The notes under the pieces were generated by a model. The model was not told the DNA's origin. It saw only the letters and a program-made list of their open reading frames with translations, and made no database searches. Positions 47,479 to 56,577 of a stretch of 64,000 nucleotides of DNA are shown here, piece by piece (the first letter of the stretch is position 1; the number at the start of each line of letters is the position of its first letter). The translations under genes were made by a program, and so were the position numbers. Where the stretch lies: contig JAIRUQ010000007.1 of the NCBI GenBank assembly GCA_031254315.1, forward strand, positions 1-64,000. Reading direction: 5' to 3'. The DNA is from Treponema sp. (GTDB lineage: Bacteria > Spirochaetota > Spirochaetia > Treponematales > Breznakiellaceae).

Positions 47479-47507
47479 GTAGTATACCACACCACATATA
47501 GATAGTA

Positions 47508-48017
47508 TTATGGAGTTCTACTAAGGGCAGAAAAAACCGCTGATAAGTCAAAATTAAAGTGTCCATCGCTCTGTTCCTGTAAAAAGTCAAACGTATTCTG
47601 TTGTCCTTGTATCGTTACGCTTGGTGCTCGCTCCCTTCCTTCCCTATCTAAGAATCTAACGACATGCTCAGTATTGTTACCTGTGTTAACAACCCTAAGT
47701 GTGATTACGCCTGCATTGCGCAAATTCGTACCTATCGTATATAATGAACCTTGCATTGCCATCATTGCGCCTTTATGTATGCTTCGCTGAAGCGTACATA
47801 AACTTGTTCCGCGATCCGCCGTACCGTGCATTAAATCTGTTGTCTGGCGTGCAACCTGCGCCGCATTAACCGTAGGCAGCTGTATAGGTGTATTCCTAAC
47901 CTGTTCTTCATCGGCAAGCGCCTCTATTTCCGCAACAGTAAGTTCATCATTCATATTTTTTAATGAAAATGTAACATTGGTAAACGCAATATCGGGCGGT
48001 GAAAATGCGATGGACAA
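47508..48017 (-). CDS. Hypothetical protein
   Basis: ORF only. Confidence 0.45.
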   Translation of the reverse strand: MSIAFSPPDIAFTNVTFSLKNMNDELTVAEIEALADEEQVRNTPIQLPTVNAAQVARQTTDLMHGTADRGTSLCTLQRSIHKGAMMAMQGSLYTIGTNLRNAGVITLRVVNTGNNTEHVVRFLDREGRERAPSVTIQGQQNTFDFLQEQSDGHFNFDLSAVFSALSRTP

Positions 48018-48175
48018 TAATATTTCTATGTTTGCTTTTGAGAGTTTCTAAAATTTTCTACAGTACGTTAACTGATATGCTTGATTGTCTGTGTTAAAAC
48101 CCACTGATATTGCATAAAGAGATTCAGGTACTGGGTAGCACAATAAAAACTGGTTGTTCTTCACATTCTTTACAG

Positions 48176-48736
48176 TTACTCATTATCTCCATCTCTGGCT
48201 TTCAGCTTTTTCTGTCCTTCTTTGCCTTTTGTTTTATTTGAAACCCAATCAAGTTTTGGTTCGGATATACCAATCAATACAGATAAAGCATTTTCATATT
48301 TATAAGGAGGTTCAATGAACCCACATAGTTTTTTTATATCTTCACTACGCTCATCGTTCCAATGAGGTTTGAATTCAATAACCAGTAAGTTATCTTCCTG
48401 ATGTCCTCGTTTATGAATGATTAGGTCAGGGCATACATTTTCTGCCCCCACTTTTTTTTGATCGTTCCCTTTACGATTGTATTCGATGTCAATATCATAG
48501 TTTCTTAAACGTTCATCGCAATTTGCTATTTCTTGTAAATAAACTCCGAATTTAAATACAATGCCGCGCTCTGAAACATGATAAGACTTATTGCCAATTG
48601 TCTTATCTATATTTTCCTCGGGCAAAAAATATTCTTCACCATGTTCGATTAAATATGAATCATTTTTATATAATTTTTGAAAAGCTTGAAGCAAAAGCGG
48701 TTCAAGCCAAAATTTATCTGAATTAGGTTTGCTCAT
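48176..48736 (-). CDS. PD-(D/E)XK nuclease-like protein
   Basis: CPDLIIHKR...LLVIEFKPHW fits the D-ExK core; start MSKPNSD overlaps the upstream stop (TAATG). Confidence 0.55.
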   Translation of the reverse strand: MSKPNSDKFWLEPLLLQAFQKLYKNDSYLIEHGEEYFLPEENIDKTIGNKSYHVSERGIVFKFGVYLQEIANCDERLRNYDIDIEYNRKGNDQKKVGAENVCPDLIIHKRGHQEDNLLVIEFKPHWNDERSEDIKKLCGFIEPPYKYENALSVLIGISEPKLDWVSNKTKGKEGQKKLKARDGDNE

Positions 48737-48993
48737 TACTGCCCCCTTTGGTTTGAACCAACAAGTATTTCTTGTGAGTTGTCCCTGAGCTTCATTCTCC
48801 ATTTTGAACTATTTCCATATTTGGAAATAGTTGTATTTTGTTCCTCTAATAAATAGCCAGCCAGCAACCGGCGATTTGAAACAATCAAGTGAATATCTTG
48901 AGATGAGGTCGCTAAATCGTTCGTTAGTAACGAACGATTTATGGTGTTTTTAATTGCCCGAATAACTTGCGAATACACTTTATTCATCCTCAA
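48736..48993 (-). CDS. Small hypothetical protein coupled to the nuclease-like gene
   Basis: ORF whose stop overlaps the next start (TAATG). Confidence 0.45.
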   Translation of the reverse strand: MRMNKVYSQVIRAIKNTINRSLLTNDLATSSQDIHLIVSNRRLLAGYLLEEQNTTISKYGNSSKWRMKLRDNSQEILVGSNQRGQ

Positions 48994-49089
48994 TATCAGA
49001 CTCCAATTTTACATGAAAGTGCAGACACCGTCTGCACTTTTGTCTACATTCCTTCCACCAACTCATCGTTACAACTTCTAAGTCATCAA

Positions 49090-49502
49090 TTATGAGATTT
49101 TATCTAAAAATTCTTGCGGTGAAATTGTGGGAATAGCAGAATTTAAGAAATCAGCAGAATTGCGAGTAACTATGAAATCGGCATTCCACTTGAATGCGCA
49201 AACGGAAAGCAGAGAATCTTCGTAATCTTGAATTTTAGTATCAAAAGCTCTCAGGCAATCTTCTTTAGTAACAGTTATTACATCAAAAAGAATTAACAAT
49301 TTCTTTATTTCACTTGCCGTTTTTTCTTTATCTTTAAAAAACTTATTTATGATATAGTAAATATCCGTTATAGTGCTGGCAGTAATAGCACCATTAAATT
49401 CATTCTTAGATACAGAACAAATTATTTTTTGGGACTTTTCTCTAATGGCTCTCTTGCAGTAATGGCATCTATTATAATATTAGTATCAATAATTGCGTTC
49501 AT
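49090..49502 (-). pseudogene. PIN-domain (VapC-like) toxin, frameshifted in an A6 tract
   Basis: MNAIIDTNIIIDAITAREPLEKSPKK then frame change to KIICSVSKNEFNGAITASTITDIYY...DFIVTRNSADF. Confidence 0.75.
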
Positions 49503-49743
49503 ATTTTCTCAGTCTTTCTTCTTTAATATCTTCGATATCCTTATCTGTTATTGTAGATGGCAAAATACCGAATAATGAATCCGCTATGGCAAGTCTTTCA
49601 GTAATATCATTGAGGTCTTTTTCAATATTTTTCTTTTCTTTTGGTCGTAGAAAAGTAATTACAACATCATATTCCTCGCTGAAGGGAATTGCTTCTTGCG
49701 GTTTAATAGCCACGCCATCGTAAATGCCTTGAATTGCTATCAT
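49486..49743 (-). CDS. Antitoxin-like small protein paired with the PIN gene
   Basis: MIAIQGIYDGVAIKPQEAIPFSEEYDVVITFL N-terminus; overlaps the PIN start. Confidence 0.65.
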   Translation of the reverse strand: MIAIQGIYDGVAIKPQEAIPFSEEYDVVITFLRPKEKKNIEKDLNDITERLAIADSLFGILPSTITDKDIEDIKEERLRKYERNY

Positions 49744-49914
49744 ACTAATGTCTCCTTAAGAAATATAATCATCAAATACAAAGTAATTATACATCACTCC
49801 GCTACTTTAATCATGATTAAAATTTGTCCCTAAAATAAAACATACTTTAAGTATGATTAAAATGCAAGCCCTAGCTAAAAAATAATTTTTTGCCGGTATT
49901 TATCGCATTTTGCC

Positions 49915-51531
49915 CTAATTTCCCTTCTTATTCTTTCTAATCGCCTCAAGACATTCGCGCTTAAAAATAACTACCGACAGTCCCTTATGCTCAATTTCAG
50001 CTTGCAACTTTTTGGCATTATCTTCGATTAGCTGTTTTCTTGCTTCCAGTTCAATGATGTGATCTGGGTTTGCACCGCAACCGGTGATAAGGGTACGCAA
50101 ATTATCTGAGCTTACCATTGTTGGCTGACAGCCGGTCATGGCGACGATAGAATTGTCCAGTATGATCAATGTCATCGGCGTGTCTGATTTTACAGCGTCA
50201 ATAAGGGGAGTAATTCCCGAATGGATAAATGTTGAATCGCCGATTACGGCAATTGCGTATTTAAGACCGGCATCGGACGCGCCGGAAGCCATGCCGACGC
50301 ACGCGCCCATGCAGACTATGCTTTCAACAGCGGAAAAAGGAGGAGCGGCTCCAAGCGAATAACAGCCGATGTCGGAGTTGACGGCGACATCAGGATGACC
50401 GGGACGTGAATCTAATTCCGCGACCGCTTTGTTGATTGTCTCGTAACTGTCGGCGTGAGGGCAACCTTGGCAAAGCTGGGGCGGTCGCGGAGGGAGCGCT
50501 CCTGTGTCAATATTGACGCTCTTTCTTGGAGGCAGTCCAAGAACTTTTCGAACATTGTCAGGGTCAAGTTCTCCGCATTGAATAATTGGCGTAACGCTTA
50601 AGCCGGCAATTCCAAAAATCTTTTTAGCGATAAAAGGCTGTCCTTCTTCAATGATGAGAACCTCATCCGTCTCATCGCAGAGTTTACGGATTTTTTTCTG
50701 CGGCAGAGGATACGCTCCTATATGCAGATGAAGAGGCGCGCTCTTGCCCTGCTTTTTTCGCATGGCGATAAAGTCGTCAAGGTTTTCTTCGTAATAGTTG
50801 CCGCCAAGCCCGGATGTGATAACGGCAAGATTACTTTTTGAACCGCTCAATTTATTTACAGGATGTTCAGATGACCACTGTTCAAGAAACTTTTGCTTTC
50901 CAATAAGAGCCTCATAATTTTTTCGCGCGAAGGCAGGAAGAAGCATCCAGTTAGCTTTATCCGTTGTTTTAGAAACGGTATTTTTAGCCCTTGCTTTTTG
51001 AGTAACAACCGCGGCTCTGGCGTGGGCAAGGCGGGTAACAAGCCGCAGTAATACGGGAATATTAAATTTTTCCGAAATATCAAACGCCTCGCGTGTCATG
51101 TCGTAGGCTTCCTGTTGATTGCGCGGCTCAAGACAGGGAACCATGGCGAAGTCGGCGTAAAAACGGGAGTCCTGCTCGTTCTGGGAACTGTGCATTCCGG
51201 GATCGTCGGCGGCGACAATTACAAGCCCTCCTTTCATTTTTAAAAGAGCGGCGTTCATAAAAGGGTCAGCCGCGACATTAAGACCGACATGTTTCATTGT
51301 AACGATTGAACGACAACCCGAAAAAGAAACGCCTAAAGCGGCTTCCAGAGCCGTTTTTTCATTTGAACACCAGCGCGCGATAGGTCCGCCTTTCTCGAAT
51401 TCATCGATCAAATATTGAAGTATTTCCGTAGACGGAGTACCGGGATAGCCGTAAGACGCAGTTACTCCCGCGTGAATAGCGCCTAACGCTACCGCTTCGT
51501 CTCCAAGTAAAGCTGATTTTTTATCGCTCAT
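49915..51531 (-). CDS. iorA: Indolepyruvate ferredoxin oxidoreductase alpha-like, TPP-dependent
   Basis: GDEAVALGAIHAGVTASYGYPGTPSTEI, CQGCPHADSYETI, NSDIGCYSLGAAPPF, GDSTFIHSGI. Confidence 0.85.
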   Translation of the reverse strand: MSDKKSALLGDEAVALGAIHAGVTASYGYPGTPSTEILQYLIDEFEKGGPIARWCSNEKTALEAALGVSFSGCRSIVTMKHVGLNVAADPFMNAALLKMKGGLVIVAADDPGMHSSQNEQDSRFYADFAMVPCLEPRNQQEAYDMTREAFDISEKFNIPVLLRLVTRLAHARAAVVTQKARAKNTVSKTTDKANWMLLPAFARKNYEALIGKQKFLEQWSSEHPVNKLSGSKSNLAVITSGLGGNYYEENLDDFIAMRKKQGKSAPLHLHIGAYPLPQKKIRKLCDETDEVLIIEEGQPFIAKKIFGIAGLSVTPIIQCGELDPDNVRKVLGLPPRKSVNIDTGALPPRPPQLCQGCPHADSYETINKAVAELDSRPGHPDVAVNSDIGCYSLGAAPPFSAVESIVCMGACVGMASGASDAGLKYAIAVIGDSTFIHSGITPLIDAVKSDTPMTLIILDNSIVAMTGCQPTMVSSDNLRTLITGCGANPDHIIELEARKQLIEDNAKKLQAEIEHKGLSVVIFKRECLEAIRKNKKGN

Positions 51532-53000
51532 TATTTTACGCCCTCAAACGCCTTGTCCAAAATCGCCTTGTCCGGTTTTGCGGTGAACATGGAAACCGCT
51601 GTTACTATAAAAAACGGAACAATGATAGCGATGCTTGCCGCAAGGGGCGATCTGCTTTCACCTAACTTAAAGTACAGGAAGATCATTATCGACATTCCTG
51701 AAAGAAGTCCCGCGTAAGCTCCGGCTTTTGTTATCTTTCTACTGTACAAACCGAGGATATAAGGAGCCGCGAACGCACCTGAAACTACGCCCCATGAAAG
51801 CGACATAAGGTAGACAATGAAATTAAGCTGAAAACGGGAAATAAAATATGAAATTATTATGAACACGCCTGAAAGAACCCTCATCATCGCTACAGATTTA
51901 CTTTTTTCCGAGTTTTTATCAAGGCGCATCGGGTTTAGGTCAATTGCAACTGCTGATGAAGAAACAAGTACAAGAGAAGAAAGTGTTGACATCGAGGCTG
52001 AAAGTACAAGAAGGAGAATTAAAGCAAGCATAGCTTGCGGCAGATGATTTGTAAGAAGAGTCGGAACGATACGATCGAAATCTATTCCTCCTGTAACAGT
52101 CCGTGGAATAGATTCAAGATCAAAAAATACATGAGATGAAGTTCCTGTAAAATAAGCGGCAAACCCGATTACTAAAGCGAAAATCGCAGTAACAATGGTG
52201 GCTTTTGGTATAACGGCTTCGTTTTTTATCGAATAGAATTTTTGCGTCATCTGCGGAAGTCCCCATGTGCCAAAACTGGTCATAAAAACAAGGGATAGAA
52301 TTGTAAGAACAGACGGACGGCTATCAGCAGGAACATTTTGCTTATAGTTTTCGTTTATTTTTCCGATCACTTCAAACACGCCGCCTTCAGGAGCGGTTAT
52401 AAAATATACAAGTAACATAGCTCCCACAATCATAATGGATGCCTGAATAAAGTCGGTAACGGCGATCGCAAAATATCCGCCAAGAATTAGGTAAACGCCT
52501 GTAAAACCAATCATTATAAGAAGCGCCATATCATAAGGTATGCCGAATACTTTTTCAAAAAGGTGTCCAAGCCCCTTAAAAACGCTGGCGGAGTAGGGAA
52601 GGAGGAAAAAGAAAATCAAAGAAGCCGCGATAGGTTTTAGGTGTTTAGCGCCATAACGTTCCTGTAAAAATTCGGGCATTGTCATCGCGTCAAGATTTTG
52701 AGTCATGCGTCTTGTGCGCCGCGCGAGTATAAGCCACGCGAGTCCCGCGCCGATAAGCCCGTTTCCGATAGCGATCCAAAGTGAGTTAAAACCGAACAGC
52801 CAGCCCTGTCTTCCCGCGAAACCGATAAAAATTACCGCTGAAAAATAAGTTGTTCCGTAAGCGGCGGCTGAAATCCAAGGTCCCAGAGTTCTGCCGCCAA
52901 GAAAAAAATCTCCAAGCGTTTTGGTTCTTTTCATTCCCCAAATGCCTACTGTAACCATTATAGCCAAAAAAATTATCAGAAAGACAATGCCGATGTTCAT
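51531..53000 (-). CDS. Sodium:solute symporter (SSS family)
   Basis: FFLGGRTLGPWISAAAYGTTYFSAVIFIGFAG and about 13 hydrophobic segments. Confidence 0.88.
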   Translation of the reverse strand: MNIGIVFLIIFLAIMVTVGIWGMKRTKTLGDFFLGGRTLGPWISAAAYGTTYFSAVIFIGFAGRQGWLFGFNSLWIAIGNGLIGAGLAWLILARRTRRMTQNLDAMTMPEFLQERYGAKHLKPIAASLIFFFLLPYSASVFKGLGHLFEKVFGIPYDMALLIMIGFTGVYLILGGYFAIAVTDFIQASIMIVGAMLLVYFITAPEGGVFEVIGKINENYKQNVPADSRPSVLTILSLVFMTSFGTWGLPQMTQKFYSIKNEAVIPKATIVTAIFALVIGFAAYFTGTSSHVFFDLESIPRTVTGGIDFDRIVPTLLTNHLPQAMLALILLLVLSASMSTLSSLVLVSSSAVAIDLNPMRLDKNSEKSKSVAMMRVLSGVFIIISYFISRFQLNFIVYLMSLSWGVVSGAFAAPYILGLYSRKITKAGAYAGLLSGMSIMIFLYFKLGESRSPLAASIAIIVPFFIVTAVSMFTAKPDKAILDKAFEGVK

Positions 53001-53560
53001 TCATTCACTCTTTCTACATATTCGTTGGTTTCGGTATTAACAAGAATTTTTTCATCCTGTTTGATGAAAAGCGGTACACGAACCGTTAAACCTGTTTCGG
53101 TAACTATTGGTTTTGTCGCGCCCGAAACAGTATCGCCTTTTACATAATTCTCGCTCTCGGCGACCGTAAAAACCACCTTGTAGGGAATCTTGATGTCGAT
53201 TACTTTGCCTTCCCAGATTGTAAGATCGTAAGTGTCGCCTTCTTTAAGGTATAATTTTTTATCGGGATTTTCGGATATTGAAACTTCATGTTGATCGTAT
53301 GTTTGATTATCCATGAAGTGATAATGATCCTGATCGGCGTACTGATACTGGCAGGAGTGAATATCAACCTGCGCGTCTTCGACTTCCTGCTGGGTCGGGA
53401 TGGTTAGGCTCAGCACAGACCCGTCTTTGATGCTCTTCATTTTGATGCGGGCAACGGCAGTCCCCTTGCCCGGGTTGTGAAACTCCCTTTCTACCACAAG
53501 AAAGGGCTGTCCTTTCTGTAAAAGGCATGATCCTTTTACAATGTCTCCTGCTCTTATCAT
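52997..53560 (-). CDS. efp: Elongation factor P
   Basis: Start re-assigned to MIRAGDIVKG; REFHNPGKGTAVARIKMKSI, C-terminal GLTVRVPLFI. Confidence 0.93.
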   Translation of the reverse strand: MIRAGDIVKGSCLLQKGQPFLVVEREFHNPGKGTAVARIKMKSIKDGSVLSLTIPTQQEVEDAQVDIHSCQYQYADQDHYHFMDNQTYDQHEVSISENPDKKLYLKEGDTYDLTIWEGKVIDIKIPYKVVFTVAESENYVKGDTVSGATKPIVTETGLTVRVPLFIKQDEKILVNTETNEYVERVNE

Positions 53561-53581
53561 ATTAATCCTCGTATAATGGGA

Positions 53582-53642
53582 GATAGACGACGTTTTAATG
53601 TCGTCTATCGTGTTAGTATCCGCCGTTTTAATGGCGGATACT
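53582..53642. promoter_or_regulatory. Two tandem perfect hairpins with identical loops upstream of efp
   Basis: GATAGACGAC-GTTTTAAT-GTCGTCTATC (53582-53609) and AGTATCCGCC-GTTTTAAT-GGCGGATACT (53615-53642). Confidence 0.85.
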
Positions 53643-53813
53643 TTGGTATGAGAGAAGTGTATCAGAAATGTCGATTTATGGGAAGCAGGCAAAGAAAGAG
53701 GATTTATTGCATTTTGCCCGTTTTTGTGCTATATTTACCACAGCAGAGAAGGGGCGATTTATGGGAACAATGGAAAAATTACAGAAAAACGGAGACTGAT
53801 TTCCTGCTTATAT

Positions 53814-54026
53814 TCATTTGCTCTTTTTTATTTCATCGCTTATTTCTTCAACTGTTAAATTATTCAGCCAAGTGTGACGTTCTTTTGTGTAATCACCATA
53901 ACCAGAGTCAAATTGGCGCATAAATTCAACCATTCCGACAGGACCAAGTTTTTCTGTTAATGCGTTAATTCCCAATCTTCTAATAGAGTTAATATCTCTT
54001 GTTAATGTTTGACTAGTCATTTTCAA
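53814..54026 (-). CDS. Small protein paired with a PIN gene (antitoxin candidate)
   Basis: INALTEKLGPVGMVEFMRQFDSGYGDYTKERHTWL; overlaps the PIN stop. Confidence 0.55.
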   Translation of the reverse strand: MKMTSQTLTRDINSIRRLGINALTEKLGPVGMVEFMRQFDSGYGDYTKERHTWLNNLTVEEISDEIKKSK

Positions 54027-54451
54027 TTTCCTCCATAAACCAATTTATTGGATTTACCACTTTTAACGATGAATTAATTTGTTTTGAGTTATTTAGAAAC
54101 TCTTTATCAACAGTTAATAATGCATTCACATTTCTATACTCGGCGGAAGCAAAATGCAAACTGTCTATCGGTTTTATTCCATATTTCTTAATTTCATTAG
54201 CCCTTTCTACGATAATATCATTTATTACGATATTCTCTTTTTTGATTTTGTATAAATCCAATGCCTTGTTTCTTTTATTAAGATCGGGTGTTTTCATAAT
54301 TTCATATTCAATTATATCGCTTCCAATTAATTGCCACGAACCATAAAAACATTTGAATAGTATCGCTTTCTATACGGATTCTGTCATTGGTTTGGTCATC
54401 ATTTGGTCTATTAAGACAACAACAATCCATATAAATTAGCAAATTTTCCAT
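54013..54451 (-). pseudogene. PIN-domain protein, frameshifted in a T5 tract
   Basis: MENLLIYMDCCCLNRPNDDQTNDRIRIESDTIQMF then frame change; removing one T gives ...IQMFYGSWQLIGSDIIEYEIMKTPDL...IDSLHFASAEY. Confidence 0.75.
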
Positions 54452-54532
54452 GATTTTATTATATTAATAAAATTCGTTTTGATCAAGTGTATGTGGGCGA
54501 CAAAGAACAAAGAAGCAATGAGTAAAGAGAGA

Positions 54533-54592
54533 GCCAACACCCCCAAGCATACACAGCGTTAAGCGAAGGCTTTAGCCTGAGTAGCGCGCCTG
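54533..54592. repeat. Partial inverted copy of family C
   Basis: cccccaagcatacacagcgttaagcgaaggctttagcctgagtagcgcgcc is the reverse complement of family C motifs. Confidence 0.55.
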
Positions 54593-54651
54593 AGAATAGA
54601 ACGGCTATACCATATCTATTACTCCACACTCAATTCGTTGCTCCTCTTCTT

Positions 54652-55413
54652 CTACATATACCCATTCTCCACCAAAAACTCCCGGCTCATCGCGAGACTC
54701 TCAAACGGGTCGGTAAGAAAATCATCGTCCTGCTCAATTACAGCGTAGGGAATAGCGTGTTTCGCGCAGAGCGAAAAAATCGCGCTCCAGTCAAGATTTC
54801 CCTGCCCGATTTCAGCGTATTGCCTCTGCCGCCCGACAATGCGGAAATCTTTTAAGTGAAGAATTCTGATCCTGTTTTTAAGTTTTTCGATATAGTCGCA
54901 GGGGTTCGCGCCTCCCGCTTGCACCCAGAAAACATCAAGCGTGAACTCCATTTTTGGACACTCTTCGATTAACCTGTCGATAGCGCGCCTTCCGTTAAAC
55001 TTCATAAACTCCAGTTCGTGATTGTGATAGCCAAAACCAAGACTGCTGTCGTCAAGCTGATCGCATATTTCGTTTAACTTCTTTGTGAAGTCAGTGTAAC
55101 CGTCAAATGTGTCGGGATAAATACCGGGCTTCATTCCAATCCCTATCTGTGAACAGCCGAGCGTTTTATGCTCTTCTATTAATTTATTAAGGTGCGCTCT
55201 GTCCGCGACTTGTTCCCAAGGAGAGTGAGTTCCGCAAGCTGAAATGCCTGTCTCTTTGAGAATCGCGCAAAGTTCATCAACAGCGATTTGCCCAAGACCG
55301 GAAAGTTGAACCATGTCAAATCCCATTTCTTTTAGCCGCTTGAACGAGGAGCGGATTTCCTCAGGGGTTTTTAGATACTCTCGTATTGTGTATGTTTGAA
55401 CGCCAATTTTCAT
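54652..55413 (-). CDS. Sugar phosphate isomerase/epimerase (xylose isomerase-like TIM barrel)
   Basis: IGVQTYTIREYL, GFGYHNHELEF, LDVFWVQAGG, ILHLKDF. Confidence 0.88.
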   Translation of the reverse strand: MKIGVQTYTIREYLKTPEEIRSSFKRLKEMGFDMVQLSGLGQIAVDELCAILKETGISACGTHSPWEQVADRAHLNKLIEEHKTLGCSQIGIGMKPGIYPDTFDGYTDFTKKLNEICDQLDDSSLGFGYHNHELEFMKFNGRRAIDRLIEECPKMEFTLDVFWVQAGGANPCDYIEKLKNRIRILHLKDFRIVGRQRQYAEIGQGNLDWSAIFSLCAKHAIPYAVIEQDDDFLTDPFESLAMSREFLVENGYM

Positions 55414-56516
55414 AAGTTTCTCCTTTTATTTAATTCAGAAAGAAAAAGGTCTTCATCAAAAGGAATGTCGATTGTTTTGTCCAGCCAGCTTGAAAGATGC
55501 ATCGCGTTTGAGAGAACAAGGGCGTTTATTCCTTCATAGCCTTCGGCGACAAGCGGCTCTCCCCTTAATATATTAGCGGCAAAAGAGCGTATAACACCCT
55601 CATGCTGAGGATTAACATTTTCTATGTTAGGAGTTTCTACGGTACAAGCGGGGCAGTTGTAAGGATCGGGCGAGCTTTTGCAGAAATCCCTCATGTTTGT
55701 TTCAAGACGATAGAGGGTAATGTTATCGCCGCCGTCGTTCACAATTTTTCCCTTTTCAAGACTTATCTCAAAGCGGTTTGTTCCCGGAGTTTCCCCCGTA
55801 CTTGTGATAAAAGTGCCTGTAGCGCCGTTGGGATATTCAAAATAAGAAGTAACGTCGTCTTCCACCTGTATCTTGTGCCATTTTCCGTTGTGGCAAAAGG
55901 CGCGAACCTTGTTCGGCATTCCGCAAATCCACTGGAACATATCAAGCTGATGCGGACTTTGATTGAGAAGAACGCCGCCGCCTTCGCCGTCCCATGTTCC
56001 TCGCCAGCCACCGGAAGTATAGTAGGCTTCCGTTCGATACCAGTTTGTGATTATCCAACTCGTGCGGATAATTTCGCCGAGAGTTCCGCCTGTAACAAGT
56101 TCACGCATTTTTATATAACGGCTGTTTGTCCTCTGGTTAAACATCATGGCGAAAACTTTACCGCTTTTCTTTGCCGCATCGTTCATCTGACGGACTTGTT
56201 TTGTATAAACGCCGGCAGGTTTTTCGCAAAGGACATGAAGCCCCTCGCTAAAAGCGTCAATCGCAAGCTGTGGGTGCTGATAATGGGGGACGGCGATTAA
56301 AACGGCGTCCAGTCCGCCTTTACTGATAAGCTCGTTTCCGTCCTTATAAATGGGAAACCCCGCGCCAAAATATTCAGCCGCCCACGCTCTGCGTTTCTCG
56401 TCAGTGTCGGCGACAGCGGACAGTTCAATATCCTCAATTTTGCTTTCTATTATGATTTTTGAGTGGAGCGTCCCGATATTGCCAATTCCGATAATTCCAA
56501 GCCTTACCTTGTTCAT
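55410..56516 (-). CDS. Gfo/Idh/MocA family oxidoreductase
   Basis: LGIIGIGNIGTLHSK, AVPHYQHPQLAIDAFSEGLHVLCEKPAGVYTKQ. Confidence 0.92.
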   Translation of the reverse strand: MNKVRLGIIGIGNIGTLHSKIIIESKIEDIELSAVADTDEKRRAWAAEYFGAGFPIYKDGNELISKGGLDAVLIAVPHYQHPQLAIDAFSEGLHVLCEKPAGVYTKQVRQMNDAAKKSGKVFAMMFNQRTNSRYIKMRELVTGGTLGEIIRTSWIITNWYRTEAYYTSGGWRGTWDGEGGGVLLNQSPHQLDMFQWICGMPNKVRAFCHNGKWHKIQVEDDVTSYFEYPNGATGTFITSTGETPGTNRFEISLEKGKIVNDGGDNITLYRLETNMRDFCKSSPDPYNCPACTVETPNIENVNPQHEGVIRSFAANILRGEPLVAEGYEGINALVLSNAMHLSSWLDKTIDIPFDEDLFLSELNKRRNL

Positions 56517-56577
56517 TCCTGATTATACTATAGTCTCTAATACATGACAAGAATGTTATATATTGATATAGTAGCGT

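Noticed and set aside
55602-56300. 232-aa plus-strand ORF antisense to the Gfo/Idh/MocA gene
   Set aside because: The opposite strand encodes a clear oxidoreductase with conserved motifs; the antisense translation shows no recognisable domain.
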